NCBI GenBank assembly: GCA_026392825.1
Contig: JAPLBF010000002.1
Location: forward strand, 1-46,321
Origin: Actinomycetota bacterium
GTDB taxonomy: Bacteria > Actinomycetota > Actinomycetes > Nanopelagicales > Nanopelagicaceae
Direction: 5' to 3'
Length of the DNA stretch: 46,321 nt
The translations under genes were made by a program, and so were the position numbers. Shown here piece after piece: positions 1 through 7,980 of this stretch. Positions within the stretch are counted from its first letter, which is position 1; the number at the start of each line of letters is the position of its first letter. Below the pieces are notes generated by a model that was not told the origin of the DNA, did not search any database, and saw only the letters and a list, made by a program, of their open reading frames with translations.

Positions 1-388
1 CCATTCGCTTAATTGGAATCTTGGGCTCAAGAACTTCAACTAAGTGCCAAGCGATTGCTTCGCCTTAACGGTCTTCATCTGTTGCCAGTAATAACTCATC
101 GGCGCCTTTCATCAACTCTTTAAGTTCAGCAACTTTTGCTTTCTTATCGGGGTTGATGACATATAAAGGTGCGAAATCATTTTCGATATCGACGCCTTCT
201 TTAGACCAGGCAAGCTTCTTAACATCTTTAGGAATATCGGCAGCGCGCTGTGGCAAATCGCGGATATGACCGACGCTAGCCTCGACGATGTAACCATCGC
301 CGAGGTAGTCGCCAATCTTGCGCGCTTTTGCTGGTGATTCAACGATCACCAGTTTCTTAAGCTCTCCTAGTTGCTTTTTGTCTGGCAT
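1..388 (-). pseudogene. topA: DNA topoisomerase I, 5' part, interrupted by in-frame stop
   Basis: This is the N-terminal TOPRIM region of type IA topoisomerase, which relaxes negative supercoils. It starts at ATG 388 (AGGA 6 nt upstream) with the family start motif KKLVIVESPAKARKIGDYLG and GHIRDLP, then PLYVINPDKK. At codon 108 (minus 67-65) the conserved metal-binding string ATDEDREGEAIAWHL is broken: after D104-E105-D106-R107 comes TAA, and the same frame continues GEAIAWHLVEVLEPKIPIKRM to the window edge. One base change (GAA to TAA) explains it, replacing the Glu equivalent to E. coli E115. There is no frameshift. It lies 28 nt downstream of hppA on the same strand. It may be a sequencing or assembly error, a strain-level null allele, or (unlikely) recoding, since TAA ends many neighbouring genes normally. 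The rest of the gene is outside the window. Confidence 0.9.
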
Positions 389-416
389 ACATTCCTAAGA
401 AGGGGAAGTTATTTTC

Positions 417-2702
417 TTAGTATTCAATAGAAGTTGCTTGGCGACGGCTGCGAATTAACGCACCGACGATAAGCAGAACTGCAACGAGTGAAATAATCAT
501 TGATGTGCTCTGCTGTGTTGGAAGTGCGAAACTTACAATTGCAGGTGTAATCAAGAGACCAACCAAGTTCATAACCTTGATAAGTGGGTTAATGGCAGGG
601 CCGGCGGTGTCCTTAAATGGATCTCCGACCGTGTCGCCAACGATGGTTGCAGCGTGTGCATCTGAGCCTTTTCCGCCGTAATTTCCATCTTCAACCATCT
701 TCTTCGCGTTATCCCAAGCGCCGCCTGAGTTTGAAAGGAAGACAGCCATAAGAGTTCCGGTACCGATTGCACCAGCAAGGTATGCACCGAGTGCGCCAAC
801 GCCGAGACCGAAGCCAACTGCGATTGGTGCCATCACTGCAAGAAGTCCTGGTGTTGCAAGTTCGCGAAGTGAATCGCGAGTACAGATATCAACAACGCGA
901 CCGTATTCAGGCTTTTCAGTACCCTTCATAATTCCTGGGTGTAACTTGAATTGGTTACGAACTTCCATAACAACTGCGCCAGCTGCGCGAGAAACTGCGT
1001 TGATTGCAAGACCTGAGAAGAGGAATACAACCGCTGCACCGATGATTAGACCAACGAGGTTACGTGGATCTGCAACATCGAGCACGCCTTGGAATTGAAG
1101 TGCAACTTCTGCACTTTCGCCAACAGCCTTTGTGACTGCTTCCTTGATCGCATCGGTGAATGCACCGAAGAGTGCGGTTGCGGCCAGAACTGCGGTCGCA
1201 ATTGCAATTCCCTTAGTAATCGCCTTAGTTGTATTTCCAACTGCATCGAGTGAAGTAAGGATCTGTGCGCCTTCGCCCTTAACATCTCCAGACATTTCTG
1301 CAATGCCTTGTGCGTTATCAGAAATTGGTCCGAAGGTATCCATCGCGACGATTACGCCAACTGTTGTTAGTAAACCAGTACCTGCGATTGCAATTGCAAA
1401 GAGTGACAAAGTAATTGATCCGCCACCGAGCAAGAATGCGCCGAATACTGATGCTGCAATCAAAAGTGCTGAGTAAACAGCTGATTCAAAACCAACTGAA
1501 ATACCAGCCAAAAGCACTGTTGCGGCACCTGTTTGTGAAGATGCTGCAACATCGTTTACTGGACGCTTACCAACTTCGGTGAAGAAGCCAGTTAATACCT
1601 GAATTGCTGCTGCTAGTGCGATACCAATTAGAACTGCGCCGAAGGCAAGAACGCGTGGGTTGATATTTCCAGCATCTTCTAGAACCTTAGGTGAGAAGTT
1701 TGTTAGTTGATCAAACTTTGCGGGCAAGTAAGTAAATGTTGCAAGACCGGTTAGGCCTGCAGAAATAATTGCGGATAAGAAGAATGAGCGGTTAATCGCT
1801 GTCATTGCTGACTTATCTGTTGAACGTAATTTGGTAAGGAATATACCGATTACCGCGGTAAGAATTCCGATCGCCGGAACGATCAATGGATAGATCAAAC
1901 CTTCGTTACCGAATGCGGCCTTACCTAAGATAAGTGCTGCAACAAGTGTTACTGCATATGACTCGAACAAGTCAGCGGCCATACCAGCGCAGTCACCAAC
2001 GTTATCGCCGACGTTATCTGCAATTGTTGCTGGGTTACGTGGGTCATCTTCTTGAATACCTTTTTCAACTTTACCAACGAGGTCAGCTCCGACATCTGCT
2101 GCCTTTGTGAAGATACCGCCACCAACGCGCATAAACATCGCGAGCATTGCAGCACCGAAACCAAAACCTTCAAGAACTGTTGGTGCATTTTCGCGGAAGA
2201 TAACAACTGCGCCGGCTGCACCAATTAAGCCAAGACCAACAGTTGTCATACCAACAACGCCACCGGTGCGGAAGGCAATCTGCACTGCCTTCTCTGCACT
2301 CTTTTGACGAGCAGCTTCAGCAACGCGCACATTTGCGCGAACTGCCAGCCACATACCGTTATAACCAACGAGCGCCGAGAAACCTGCACCCATTAAGAAG
2401 AAGAGCGAGCGCCCGATACGGATTGAAGTTGTATCAGCGGGTAGCGCGAAGAGTAAAAAGAAAACGATTCCAACAAAATAGGAAAGTGTGCGGAACTGGC
2501 GCGTTAAATATGCCGCCGCTCCTTCTTGCACAGCTTCAGCGATCTCGCGCATCTTGTCGGTGCCATCACTGGCTGCCAAGACTTGTGCGCGCAACACCCA
2601 AGCGATGGCGAGCGCGAGAAGTGAAATCGCGAGGACCACGTAGGTGATATTTAAATTTGTGCCAGTTACTTCGACATTGGACAGGGCGGCAGATGCTCGC
2701 AT
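417..2702 (-). CDS. hppA: Membrane-bound H+-translocating pyrophosphatase, K+-independent type
   Basis: Integral membrane pyrophosphatase of 761 aa that hydrolyses PPi and pumps protons out of the cytoplasm, recovering energy from biosynthetic PPi. The substrate-binding signature DVGADLVGKVE is at residues 203-213, followed by the acidic DNVGDNVGDCAGMAADLFE block, and a second acidic motif DNAKKMVEDG near the C terminus. The subfamily-deciding site reads GNTTKA, with Lys at 493; family knowledge assigns Lys here to K+-independent H+ pumps and Ala to K+-dependent ones. About 16 hydrophobic segments are visible, the usual number. ATG 2702 has a strong ribosome site (GGAGGAG) just upstream. topA follows 28 nt after the stop and could be co-transcribed. 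dedA is divergent across a 167-bp gap. Confidence 0.97.
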   Translation of the reverse strand: MRASAALSNVEVTGTNLNITYVVLAISLLALAIAWVLRAQVLAASDGTDKMREIAEAVQEGAAAYLTRQFRTLSYFVGIVFFLLFALPADTTSIRIGRSLFFLMGAGFSALVGYNGMWLAVRANVRVAEAARQKSAEKAVQIAFRTGGVVGMTTVGLGLIGAAGAVVIFRENAPTVLEGFGFGAAMLAMFMRVGGGIFTKAADVGADLVGKVEKGIQEDDPRNPATIADNVGDNVGDCAGMAADLFESYAVTLVAALILGKAAFGNEGLIYPLIVPAIGILTAVIGIFLTKLRSTDKSAMTAINRSFFLSAIISAGLTGLATFTYLPAKFDQLTNFSPKVLEDAGNINPRVLAFGAVLIGIALAAAIQVLTGFFTEVGKRPVNDVAASSQTGAATVLLAGISVGFESAVYSALLIAASVFGAFLLGGGSITLSLFAIAIAGTGLLTTVGVIVAMDTFGPISDNAQGIAEMSGDVKGEGAQILTSLDAVGNTTKAITKGIAIATAVLAATALFGAFTDAIKEAVTKAVGESAEVALQFQGVLDVADPRNLVGLIIGAAVVFLFSGLAINAVSRAAGAVVMEVRNQFKLHPGIMKGTEKPEYGRVVDICTRDSLRELATPGLLAVMAPIAVGFGLGVGALGAYLAGAIGTGTLMAVFLSNSGGAWDNAKKMVEDGNYGGKGSDAHAATIVGDTVGDPFKDTAGPAINPLIKVMNLVGLLITPAIVSFALPTQQSTSMIISLVAVLLIVGALIRSRRQATSIEY

Positions 2703-2856
2703 TGGTTCTCCTCCGTTGGAGAGTCAGGGCGTCCTTCCTGGTGCGGACGCGAAGATGCCGAGAGTTTACGCATAACCCACCCCTAAACACCAAAATTAGG
2801 GGGATATACCTCTTATATATAAAATTTTTACGCTGGGGTTGCTCAGGTTGGTCGGC

Positions 2857-2862
2857 TAACCT
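2857..2862 (+). promoter_or_regulatory. -10 hexamer TAACCT of leaderless dedA
   Basis: TAACCT ends 7 nt before ATG 2870 and no Shine-Dalgarno sequence is visible. This spacing puts the transcription start at or next to the start codon. The rest of the 2703-2869 gap is AT-rich around 2800-2830 and must also hold the hppA promoter, which I cannot place with confidence. Confidence 0.55.
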
Positions 2863-2869
2863 TGCTGCA

Positions 2870-3520
2870 ATGAACACCGCAGTAAACCTCTTCGACGCAC
2901 ATTCCATCATCTCCACCCTTGGTTTGGTCGGAATCCTGGCGATCATATTTATGGAGACCGGGCTGCTCATCGGACTCTTCTTCCCTGGTGACTCGCTGCT
3001 CTTTTTGGCTGGCGTTGGCGCATCTGGGGCGGCTGCCAAAATCTTTGATGGTGTTCAGATCGATATAACCGCTCTGTTAATCGGTGCACCTTTGGTTGCG
3101 ATCATCGGTTCGCAGACTGGATATTTCATCGGTGCCAAATTTGGAGTAAAACTCTTTGATCGCCCTGATGGTCGTATCTTCAATCAGAAGAAAGTGAAGG
3201 CGACTGAAAAGTGGTTAAATAAATATGGCACAGGTAAGGCCTTGGTGTTGGCGCGTTTTATTCCTTTTGTACGCACCTTAATAAATCCGATGTGCGGAAT
3301 TATCGGAATGCCGGCGAAAAAATTTTTCTTTTGGAACTGTGTTGGCGCGATTTTGTGGACTGACGGGTTGATTATCGCTGGTTATTACTTAGGTGAAAAA
3401 CTTGAAGGCAGTGTTGATAAATACTTGCTACCCGTTGTTGGGTTAATAATTTTGGTTAGCGTTCTGCCAGTTGCGGTTGAAATTTTGCGCGAATGGCGAA
3501 CCAAACGTCACTTAAGTTAA
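2870..3520 (+). CDS. DedA/VTT-domain membrane protein
   Basis: DedA-family integral membrane protein of 216 aa; the family is linked to membrane homeostasis, undecaprenyl-phosphate or lipid translocation, and proton-motive-force-dependent resistance. The hallmark GLFFPGDSLLFLAGVGAS is in the first third. The VTT core KYGTGKALVLARFIPFVRT followed by a re-entrant helix and ILWTDGLIIAGYYLG is in the second half, with a final transmembrane helix. The frame is open further upstream, but ATG 2870 gives the normal family N terminus and sits directly after a -10-like TAACCT. The gene ends only 3 bp before the convergent pyrE stop. The substrate is unknown from sequence. Confidence 0.9.
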   Translation: MNTAVNLFDAHSIISTLGLVGILAIIFMETGLLIGLFFPGDSLLFLAGVGASGAAAKIFDGVQIDITALLIGAPLVAIIGSQTGYFIGAKFGVKLFDRPDGRIFNQKKVKATEKWLNKYGTGKALVLARFIPFVRTLINPMCGIIGMPAKKFFFWNCVGAILWTDGLIIAGYYLGEKLEGSVDKYLLPVVGLIILVSVLPVAVEILREWRTKRHLS

Positions 3521-3523
3521 GAG

Positions 3524-4057
3524 TTACAGACCTAAATCGGCGAGTTGAAACGCTGCGCGGTATTCGTAACCTGCATCAATAATTGCTTGTTGCGCACCGC
3601 GTTCTACGATCACGGCGACACCAACAACAATTGCGCCGGCTTCTTTCAGCGCTTCGACTGCAGTTAAAACTGATCCGCCGGTTGTTGAAGTGTCTTCAAC
3701 TGCCAGCACGCGCTTACCAACAACATCTGGTCCTTCGATTCGGCGTTGCAGTCCGTGTGCTTTTTCAGCCTTGCGAACTACAAAAGAATCAATTGCTTTG
3801 CCGTTGCGAGCTGCGACATGCATCATCGCTGTTGCAACTGGGTCTGCACCAAGTGTTAAACCACCGACTGCTTCGTAATCTAAATCTTTGGTTAGCTCCA
3901 ACATAACTTCGCCAACAAGAGGCGCTGCAATGTGATCAAGAGTCACACGGCGCAGATCAACGTAATAATCGGCCTCTTTTCCAGAGGAAAGTATGACTTT
4001 TCCGTGGACAACAGCCTTGTTTATGATCTCTTCTCGGAGAAGTTGATGTGAATTCAT
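3524..4057 (-). CDS. pyrE: Orotate phosphoribosyltransferase
   Basis: Converts orotate and PRPP to orotidine 5'-phosphate in de novo pyrimidine synthesis (cytosolic). The 177-aa protein has the normal length. The PRPP-binding motif VLAVEDTSTTGGSVLTAVEAL, with its two acidic residues and flexible-loop glycines, is at about residues 116-136; GGLTLGADPVATAM and SFVVRKAEKAHGLQRRIEG form the rest of the active site. The start ATG 4057 is preceded by TAAGGT and 6 nt with no ribosome site, so it is likely leaderless. It is divergent from the DUF1800 gene and not clustered with other pyr genes. Confidence 0.95.
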   Translation of the reverse strand: MNSHQLLREEIINKAVVHGKVILSSGKEADYYVDLRRVTLDHIAAPLVGEVMLELTKDLDYEAVGGLTLGADPVATAMMHVAARNGKAIDSFVVRKAEKAHGLQRRIEGPDVVGKRVLAVEDTSTTGGSVLTAVEALKEAGAIVVGVAVIVERGAQQAIIDAGYEYRAAFQLADLGL

Positions 4058-4063
4058 AACATA

Positions 4064-4069
4064 ACCTTA
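4064..4069 (-). promoter_or_regulatory. -10 hexamer TAAGGT of leaderless pyrE
   Basis: The minus strand reads TAAGGT, then 6 nt, then ATG 4057. The whole intergenic region to the divergent gene is 44 bp. Confidence 0.55.
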
Positions 4070-4089
4070 CATTGTTAACCAGCCTGCCT

Positions 4090-4095
4090 TAGCGT
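4090..4095 (+). promoter_or_regulatory. -10 hexamer TAGCGT of leaderless DUF1800 gene
   Basis: TAGCGT, then 6 nt, then ATG 4102, with no Shine-Dalgarno sequence. TTACAT at 4067-4072, 17 bp upstream, is a weak -35 candidate and overlaps the pyrE -10. Confidence 0.5.
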
Positions 4096-4101
4096 TCTCA
4101 T

Positions 4102-5394
4102 ATGGATGCAAAACGGCTTGAGATATCAAGGTTATTTAACCGCTTTGCTTTTGGGCCGCGTCCTGGTGAGTTTGCTGAGGCCTTAAAAATTGGTCCGGCA
4201 GATTTTAAAAAATCGATTCTAAATCCACCTGCTATTGATATAGGAGCTCCTAAAGAACCAGTCTTTGCTGACTTGGGTCCACGCCCTGCTCCAAAAAGTG
4301 CAGACTCTGCGCAATTTTCGCAAGATCTTCGTGCGCAAAGTAAAGAGTTAACTCTTTGGTGGCTAGACCAAATGGTTTTGACGCAGAAACCTTTGCAAGA
4401 GCGAATGGTCTGGTTCTGGCATGGACATTGGGCAACATCTATTGGAAAAGTTAATTATCCACTGCCGATGCTTAAGCAAAATCAAACTTTTAGAAAATTC
4501 GCACTTGGCAACTTTAATGATTTCTCGAAGGCAATGCTTTTAGATGGTGCGTTGCAGGTTTGGTTAGATGGAAATGAAAACACTTTGAAAGCACCGAATG
4601 AAAATCTGGCGCGAGAAATAATGGAGCTTTTCGTTTTAGGTGTAAATCGATACACCGAAAAAGATGTTAAAGAACTTGCACGTGCGCTCACTGGATATCA
4701 GGTTCCGAGAAGCACTGGTGTTGTAATTTTAAATCCTAAGCGCCGTGATACTGGAGCGGTAACAATTTTAGGTAAGACCGCTGTTATGAGTGGGCCTGAA
4801 GCCATTAACCATCTTGTGAATCAGGCAGATTGTCCGCGCTTTTTGGCAGAACGTATTTGGTACCGCTTTATTTCTAGTACTGAAAGCTTGCCTAAAGATC
4901 ATCCGATGATAAACGCCTTAGCAGGAAGAGATATACAACAAGGTTTAACGGTGTTGCTTAACGCTAACGATTTAACAAACTCGAATTATTCAATAGTTAA
5001 ATCTCCAGTTGAGTGGTTTGTGGCTGTCAGTAAAGCTCTGGAATTAACGCCTTCTAAGTTGAGTTCCTTCGCAAAACTATATGGTTATTTTGATAAATTG
5101 GCGCAAATTCCTTTTTCACCTCCCAATGTTGGAGGTTGGCCCACTGATGAGGCTTGGCTTAGCTCGGCAAGTGCGCAATTTAGAATCGTTTTTGCAGATT
5201 GGTTGGTTAAGCAAGCCGATCTTTCTGCACTTGAAGCAATCGCTCCGGATAAGAGAGTTGCCTACTTGGCCGATTTGTTAGCAGTTCCTGAATGGACTCC
5301 GCGAACAACGGTTGCTCTTAGCGCTTTGCAGAAAATTCCCGCCCGTTTACTCTCTCTTGCAATTTGTAGCCCGGAATATGTGGTGAGCCAATGA
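4102..5394 (+). CDS. DUF1800 family protein
   Basis: DUF1800-family protein of 430 aa whose biochemical function is not established. The family signature LFNRFAFGPRPGEF is at the N terminus. It continues with WWLDQMVLTQKPLQERMVWFWHGHWATS, the ENLAREIMELFVLGVNRYTEKDVKELARALTG block, and a C-terminal FSPPNVGGWPTDEAW, all typical of the family. No signal peptide is visible at the chosen start, which is supported by a leaderless -10 immediately upstream. Its last 4 bases overlap the start of the DUF1501 gene (ATGA), so the two are translationally coupled. In many bacteria these two families form neighbouring pairs, so they probably act together. Confidence 0.9.
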   Translation: MDAKRLEISRLFNRFAFGPRPGEFAEALKIGPADFKKSILNPPAIDIGAPKEPVFADLGPRPAPKSADSAQFSQDLRAQSKELTLWWLDQMVLTQKPLQERMVWFWHGHWATSIGKVNYPLPMLKQNQTFRKFALGNFNDFSKAMLLDGALQVWLDGNENTLKAPNENLAREIMELFVLGVNRYTEKDVKELARALTGYQVPRSTGVVILNPKRRDTGAVTILGKTAVMSGPEAINHLVNQADCPRFLAERIWYRFISSTESLPKDHPMINALAGRDIQQGLTVLLNANDLTNSNYSIVKSPVEWFVAVSKALELTPSKLSSFAKLYGYFDKLAQIPFSPPNVGGWPTDEAWLSSASAQFRIVFADWLVKQADLSALEAIAPDKRVAYLADLLAVPEWTPRTTVALSALQKIPARLLSLAICSPEYVVSQ

Positions 5395-6665
5395 ACGAAA
5401 TACCAACAATGTCAGCCGAACAGCTTGGAATGTCCAAGTACACGAGACGGCAGTTCTTAAAGTTCTCGGGCGCAGCAACAGCTGCAACAGCAGCGAGCGT
5501 TCTTTCTATAAACGATGTTGCAGAAGCTGCGATCACCAGACCGCTTCCGATGGGTACACCTATCTTGGTTGTAGTAACTCTTTATGGCGGCAACGATGGT
5601 TTAAATACGGTAATTCCTTACAAGGATCCTGCTTATTACGCAGCGCGCCCTGATTTAACTTACAAAGAGGAAACGTTACTGCCGCTCACAGATGGGTTGG
5701 CTTTGAATCCAGCAATGACTGGAATTAAATCTTTGTGGGATGAAAAGAAAGTGGCCATTGTTCGCGGAGTTGGATATCCGGAACCAGACCGTTCACATTT
5801 TTCTTCTATGGCTATTTGGCAGACTGGATCTCCAAAGACGCATCTAAGTACTGGTTGGTTGGGGCGTTGGCTTGATACCCAAAAGATTGATCCGATGACT
5901 TCTATAAGTTTGGGTTCAGTTCTGCCACCGTTATTAGTTGGTGCAAAGAACAGTGGATCTGCGCTTCCATTGGGTGGCTTAGTAATTCCGTCCGGTGTAT
6001 TTGCTAAAGCGTGTGATCAATTATCACAACCTTCAAGGGCTGATAATAAATTAATGGCAGCAGCGGCTTTATCAATGCGCAATCTATTTAGCATTTCAGG
6101 AAATATCACGCCTGTTTTATCTCAAGCAGCGCCAATGTCAGATGATTTGCCAACCGTTGGTGGCGGCAACGCTGGTGGCGATTCAAACTTGAGTCAGCAA
6201 TTAAATGTCGTTGGAAAGTTAATCGCAGCCGGTGCTCCTACAAAAGTTTGGTCTGTTTCACTCGGTGGTTTCGATACTCACGCAAATGAAGCTAACGCTC
6301 AAGCAGCGCTCCTTGGAACCGTTTCAACAAGTATCACTAAGTTCTTAAGCCAGATGAAAGCATCGGGTCGCTCAAAAGATATTACGGTGCTTGTTTACAG
6401 CGAGTTTGGAAGACGCGTGAAAGGTAATGGATCTGAAGGTACTGATCACGGAACCGCAGGACCAGTATTTTTAATTGGAGATCGCGTAAATGGCGGTTTC
6501 TTTGGCGATCAACCTTCACTTACTAAGTTAATTGATGGTGACTTGCCTGTGACCACAGATTTCCGAGATATTTACTCAACAGTTCTTGAAGACGTTTTGT
6601 TAACGCCGGCTGAAAAAGTTTTGGGTAAATGGAGTGGAAGAGTTAAAGCGATTAAAAAGGTTTAA
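5391..6665 (+). CDS. Tat-exported DUF1501 family protein
   Basis: DUF1501-family protein of 424 aa, related to the alkaline phosphatase/sulfatase fold; substrate unknown. Near the N terminus is a twin-arginine signal: TRRQFLKFSGAATAATAASV followed by an alanine-rich region, predicting folded export through Tat. Family motifs are YGGNDGLNTVIPY, a DRSHFSSMAIWQTG block, WSVSLGGFDTHANE and YSEFGRRVKGNGSEGTDHG, which carry likely metal-binding Asp and His residues. It overlaps the DUF1800 gene by ATGA. Its stop codon overlaps the stop of the convergent hspR (6662-6665), leaving no room for a terminator. The pair probably forms an extracytoplasmic complex, but this is inference. Confidence 0.9.
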   Translation: MNEIPTMSAEQLGMSKYTRRQFLKFSGAATAATAASVLSINDVAEAAITRPLPMGTPILVVVTLYGGNDGLNTVIPYKDPAYYAARPDLTYKEETLLPLTDGLALNPAMTGIKSLWDEKKVAIVRGVGYPEPDRSHFSSMAIWQTGSPKTHLSTGWLGRWLDTQKIDPMTSISLGSVLPPLLVGAKNSGSALPLGGLVIPSGVFAKACDQLSQPSRADNKLMAAAALSMRNLFSISGNITPVLSQAAPMSDDLPTVGGGNAGGDSNLSQQLNVVGKLIAAGAPTKVWSVSLGGFDTHANEANAQAALLGTVSTSITKFLSQMKASGRSKDITVLVYSEFGRRVKGNGSEGTDHGTAGPVFLIGDRVNGGFFGDQPSLTKLIDGDLPVTTDFRDIYSTVLEDVLLTPAEKVLGKWSGRVKAIKKV

Positions 6666-7051
6666 TCTTCTTTATAGACAATAACTTCGCTCTTGCGGCG
6701 TGTAGCAAGTGATTTTGGTGGGTTCTCTTTAAGGAGCGCGTCCACTTCGATCCGCAGCTGCGCAACCTCAATAGCCATATTTGCCATTGCAGATTCCAGT
6801 TCAATGATGCGCTTAATGCCGGCGTGATTAATTCCTTCACCAACTAAACGCCCAACCATTCGTAGTGATGCAATATCGCGCAGCGAGTAACGGCGATTGC
6901 GCCCCACGGTGCGATTTGGTGAAACTAAACCTAATCGATCATATTGGCGAAGCGTTTGTGGATGTAGACCAGAAAGTTCGGCGGCAACTGAAATTACATA
7001 AAGTCCAGCATCGTCGCCAGGTGTCTTGTTGTCTTGCGGTTCGTTGCTCAT
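6662..7051 (-). CDS. hspR: HspR, MerR-family heat-shock repressor
   Basis: Transcriptional repressor of the dnaK operon, 129 aa. The MerR helix-turn-helix and wing are at residues 16-60: VISVAAELSGLHPQTLRQYD and RLGLVSPNRTVGRNRRYS. A coiled-coil dimerisation helix follows (IIELESAMANMAIEVAQLRIEVDALL), then a basic tail. In Streptomyces and Mycobacterium HspR binds HAIR operators with DnaK as co-repressor. Here it is the last gene of dnaK-grpE-dnaJ-hspR, overlapping dnaJ by ATGA. A HAIR-like site lies upstream of dnaK, so negative autoregulation is likely. Confidence 0.95.
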   Translation of the reverse strand: MSNEPQDNKTPGDDAGLYVISVAAELSGLHPQTLRQYDRLGLVSPNRTVGRNRRYSLRDIASLRMVGRLVGEGINHAGIKRIIELESAMANMAIEVAQLRIEVDALLKENPPKSLATRRKSEVIVYKED

Positions 7052-7971
7052 AACTCCGCCTTATTCTTTAGTTCGCTACGAACATCTATTTCTGATGTTG
7101 CTTCAGCATACTTTTGCAGTGCATCGATTGCATCACTTGGTAAATTCTGTGGAACCTGCACTTCAACAGTTACTAGCAGGTCTCCGGTTGTTGCACCTTT
7201 GGTAATTCCGCGACCTTTAACGCGCAGCACGCGACCGTTTGATGTGCCGGGTGATAAACGAAGCGTTACCTCTTCGCCAGTCAAAGTTGGAACTTTTATA
7301 TCTGCACCGAGTGCTGCTTCTGCAAATGTCACTGGAACTGTAATTGCAATGTTTTCACCTTTACGTGAAAAAATCGCGTGCGGCTTAACGTGTAACAAAA
7401 TAAACAAATCGCCAGGGCCAGCATCGCCCTTTGATCCTTTTCCTTTAACGCGAATTTTCGCGCCGTCGTTTACTCCCGCAGGTACGCGTGCGGAAATAGT
7501 TTGCGTAGGACCGCCATCGGCAGATAAACGAAGTTCTAAAGTGGTGCCAAAAGCTGCTTCTTTAAAGGTAATTGTTGCCTCTGTTTGTAAATCTTGACCT
7601 TTACGTGGGCCGCGACGTCCACCTCCGCCAAAGAGATTTGCGAAGATATCTTGCGGGTTTCCGCCGCCGAAGATGTCAGAGAAATCTCCACCTTGAAAAT
7701 TTTGTCCGCCTTGTGGTGCGCGCATTCCACCGCGTTCATACATATCGCGCGCTTGATCGTATTCAGCGCGTTTTTTGCCGTCAGATAAAATGTCATAAGC
7801 CTCAGAGACTGCTTTAAATTTCTCTTCCATTGCCGCATCGCCCTTAGTTTTATCAGGGTGAAGTTCGCGCGCTAAAGAACGGTATTTCTTCTTAATCTCA
7901 TCGCCACTGGCAGATTTGCCAAGTCCGAGGATCTTGTAGAAATCCTTCTCGTAAAGGTCTTTAGCGGCCAT
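7048..7971 (-). CDS. dnaJ: DnaJ-type co-chaperone without zinc finger
   Basis: J-protein of 307 aa that stimulates DnaK ATPase and delivers clients. The J domain is at residues 9-75 with the catalytic HPD at 38-40. A Gly/Phe-rich linker (about 80-118, GGDFSDIFGGGNPQDIFANLFGGGG) follows, then two C-terminal beta-barrel substrate domains with PAGVNDGAKIRVKGKG. The protein contains no cysteine, so the four CxxCxGxG zinc repeats of canonical DnaJ are absent. It is a class B (CbpA-like) J-protein although it holds the dnaJ position of the operon. It lies 9 nt after grpE and overlaps hspR. Confidence 0.93.
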   Translation of the reverse strand: MAAKDLYEKDFYKILGLGKSASGDEIKKKYRSLARELHPDKTKGDAAMEEKFKAVSEAYDILSDGKKRAEYDQARDMYERGGMRAPQGGQNFQGGDFSDIFGGGNPQDIFANLFGGGGRRGPRKGQDLQTEATITFKEAAFGTTLELRLSADGGPTQTISARVPAGVNDGAKIRVKGKGSKGDAGPGDLFILLHVKPHAIFSRKGENIAITVPVTFAEAALGADIKVPTLTGEEVTLRLSPGTSNGRVLRVKGRGITKGATTGDLLVTVEVQVPQNLPSDAIDALQKYAEATSEIDVRSELKNKAEL

Positions 7972-7980
7972 AGAAGTTGG

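Noticed and set aside
62-75. Stop-codon reassignment (TAA read as sense) to explain topA
   Set aside because: TAA terminates gyrB, recF, yidC and many other full-length genes in this window.
2243-2647. 134-codon plus-strand open frame inside hppA
   Set aside because: Arg/Gln-rich composition typical of an antisense shadow; hppA on the other strand is fully supported.
2657-2869. Upstream extension of the dedA reading frame (about 71 codons)
   Set aside because: It runs antisense into hppA and lacks a family-like N terminus; ATG 2870 fits both the family and the adjacent -10.
2566-3039. 157-codon minus-strand open frame across the hppA-dedA gap
   Set aside because: It crosses both hppA and dedA starts and resembles no protein; overlapping genes on both sides are well supported.
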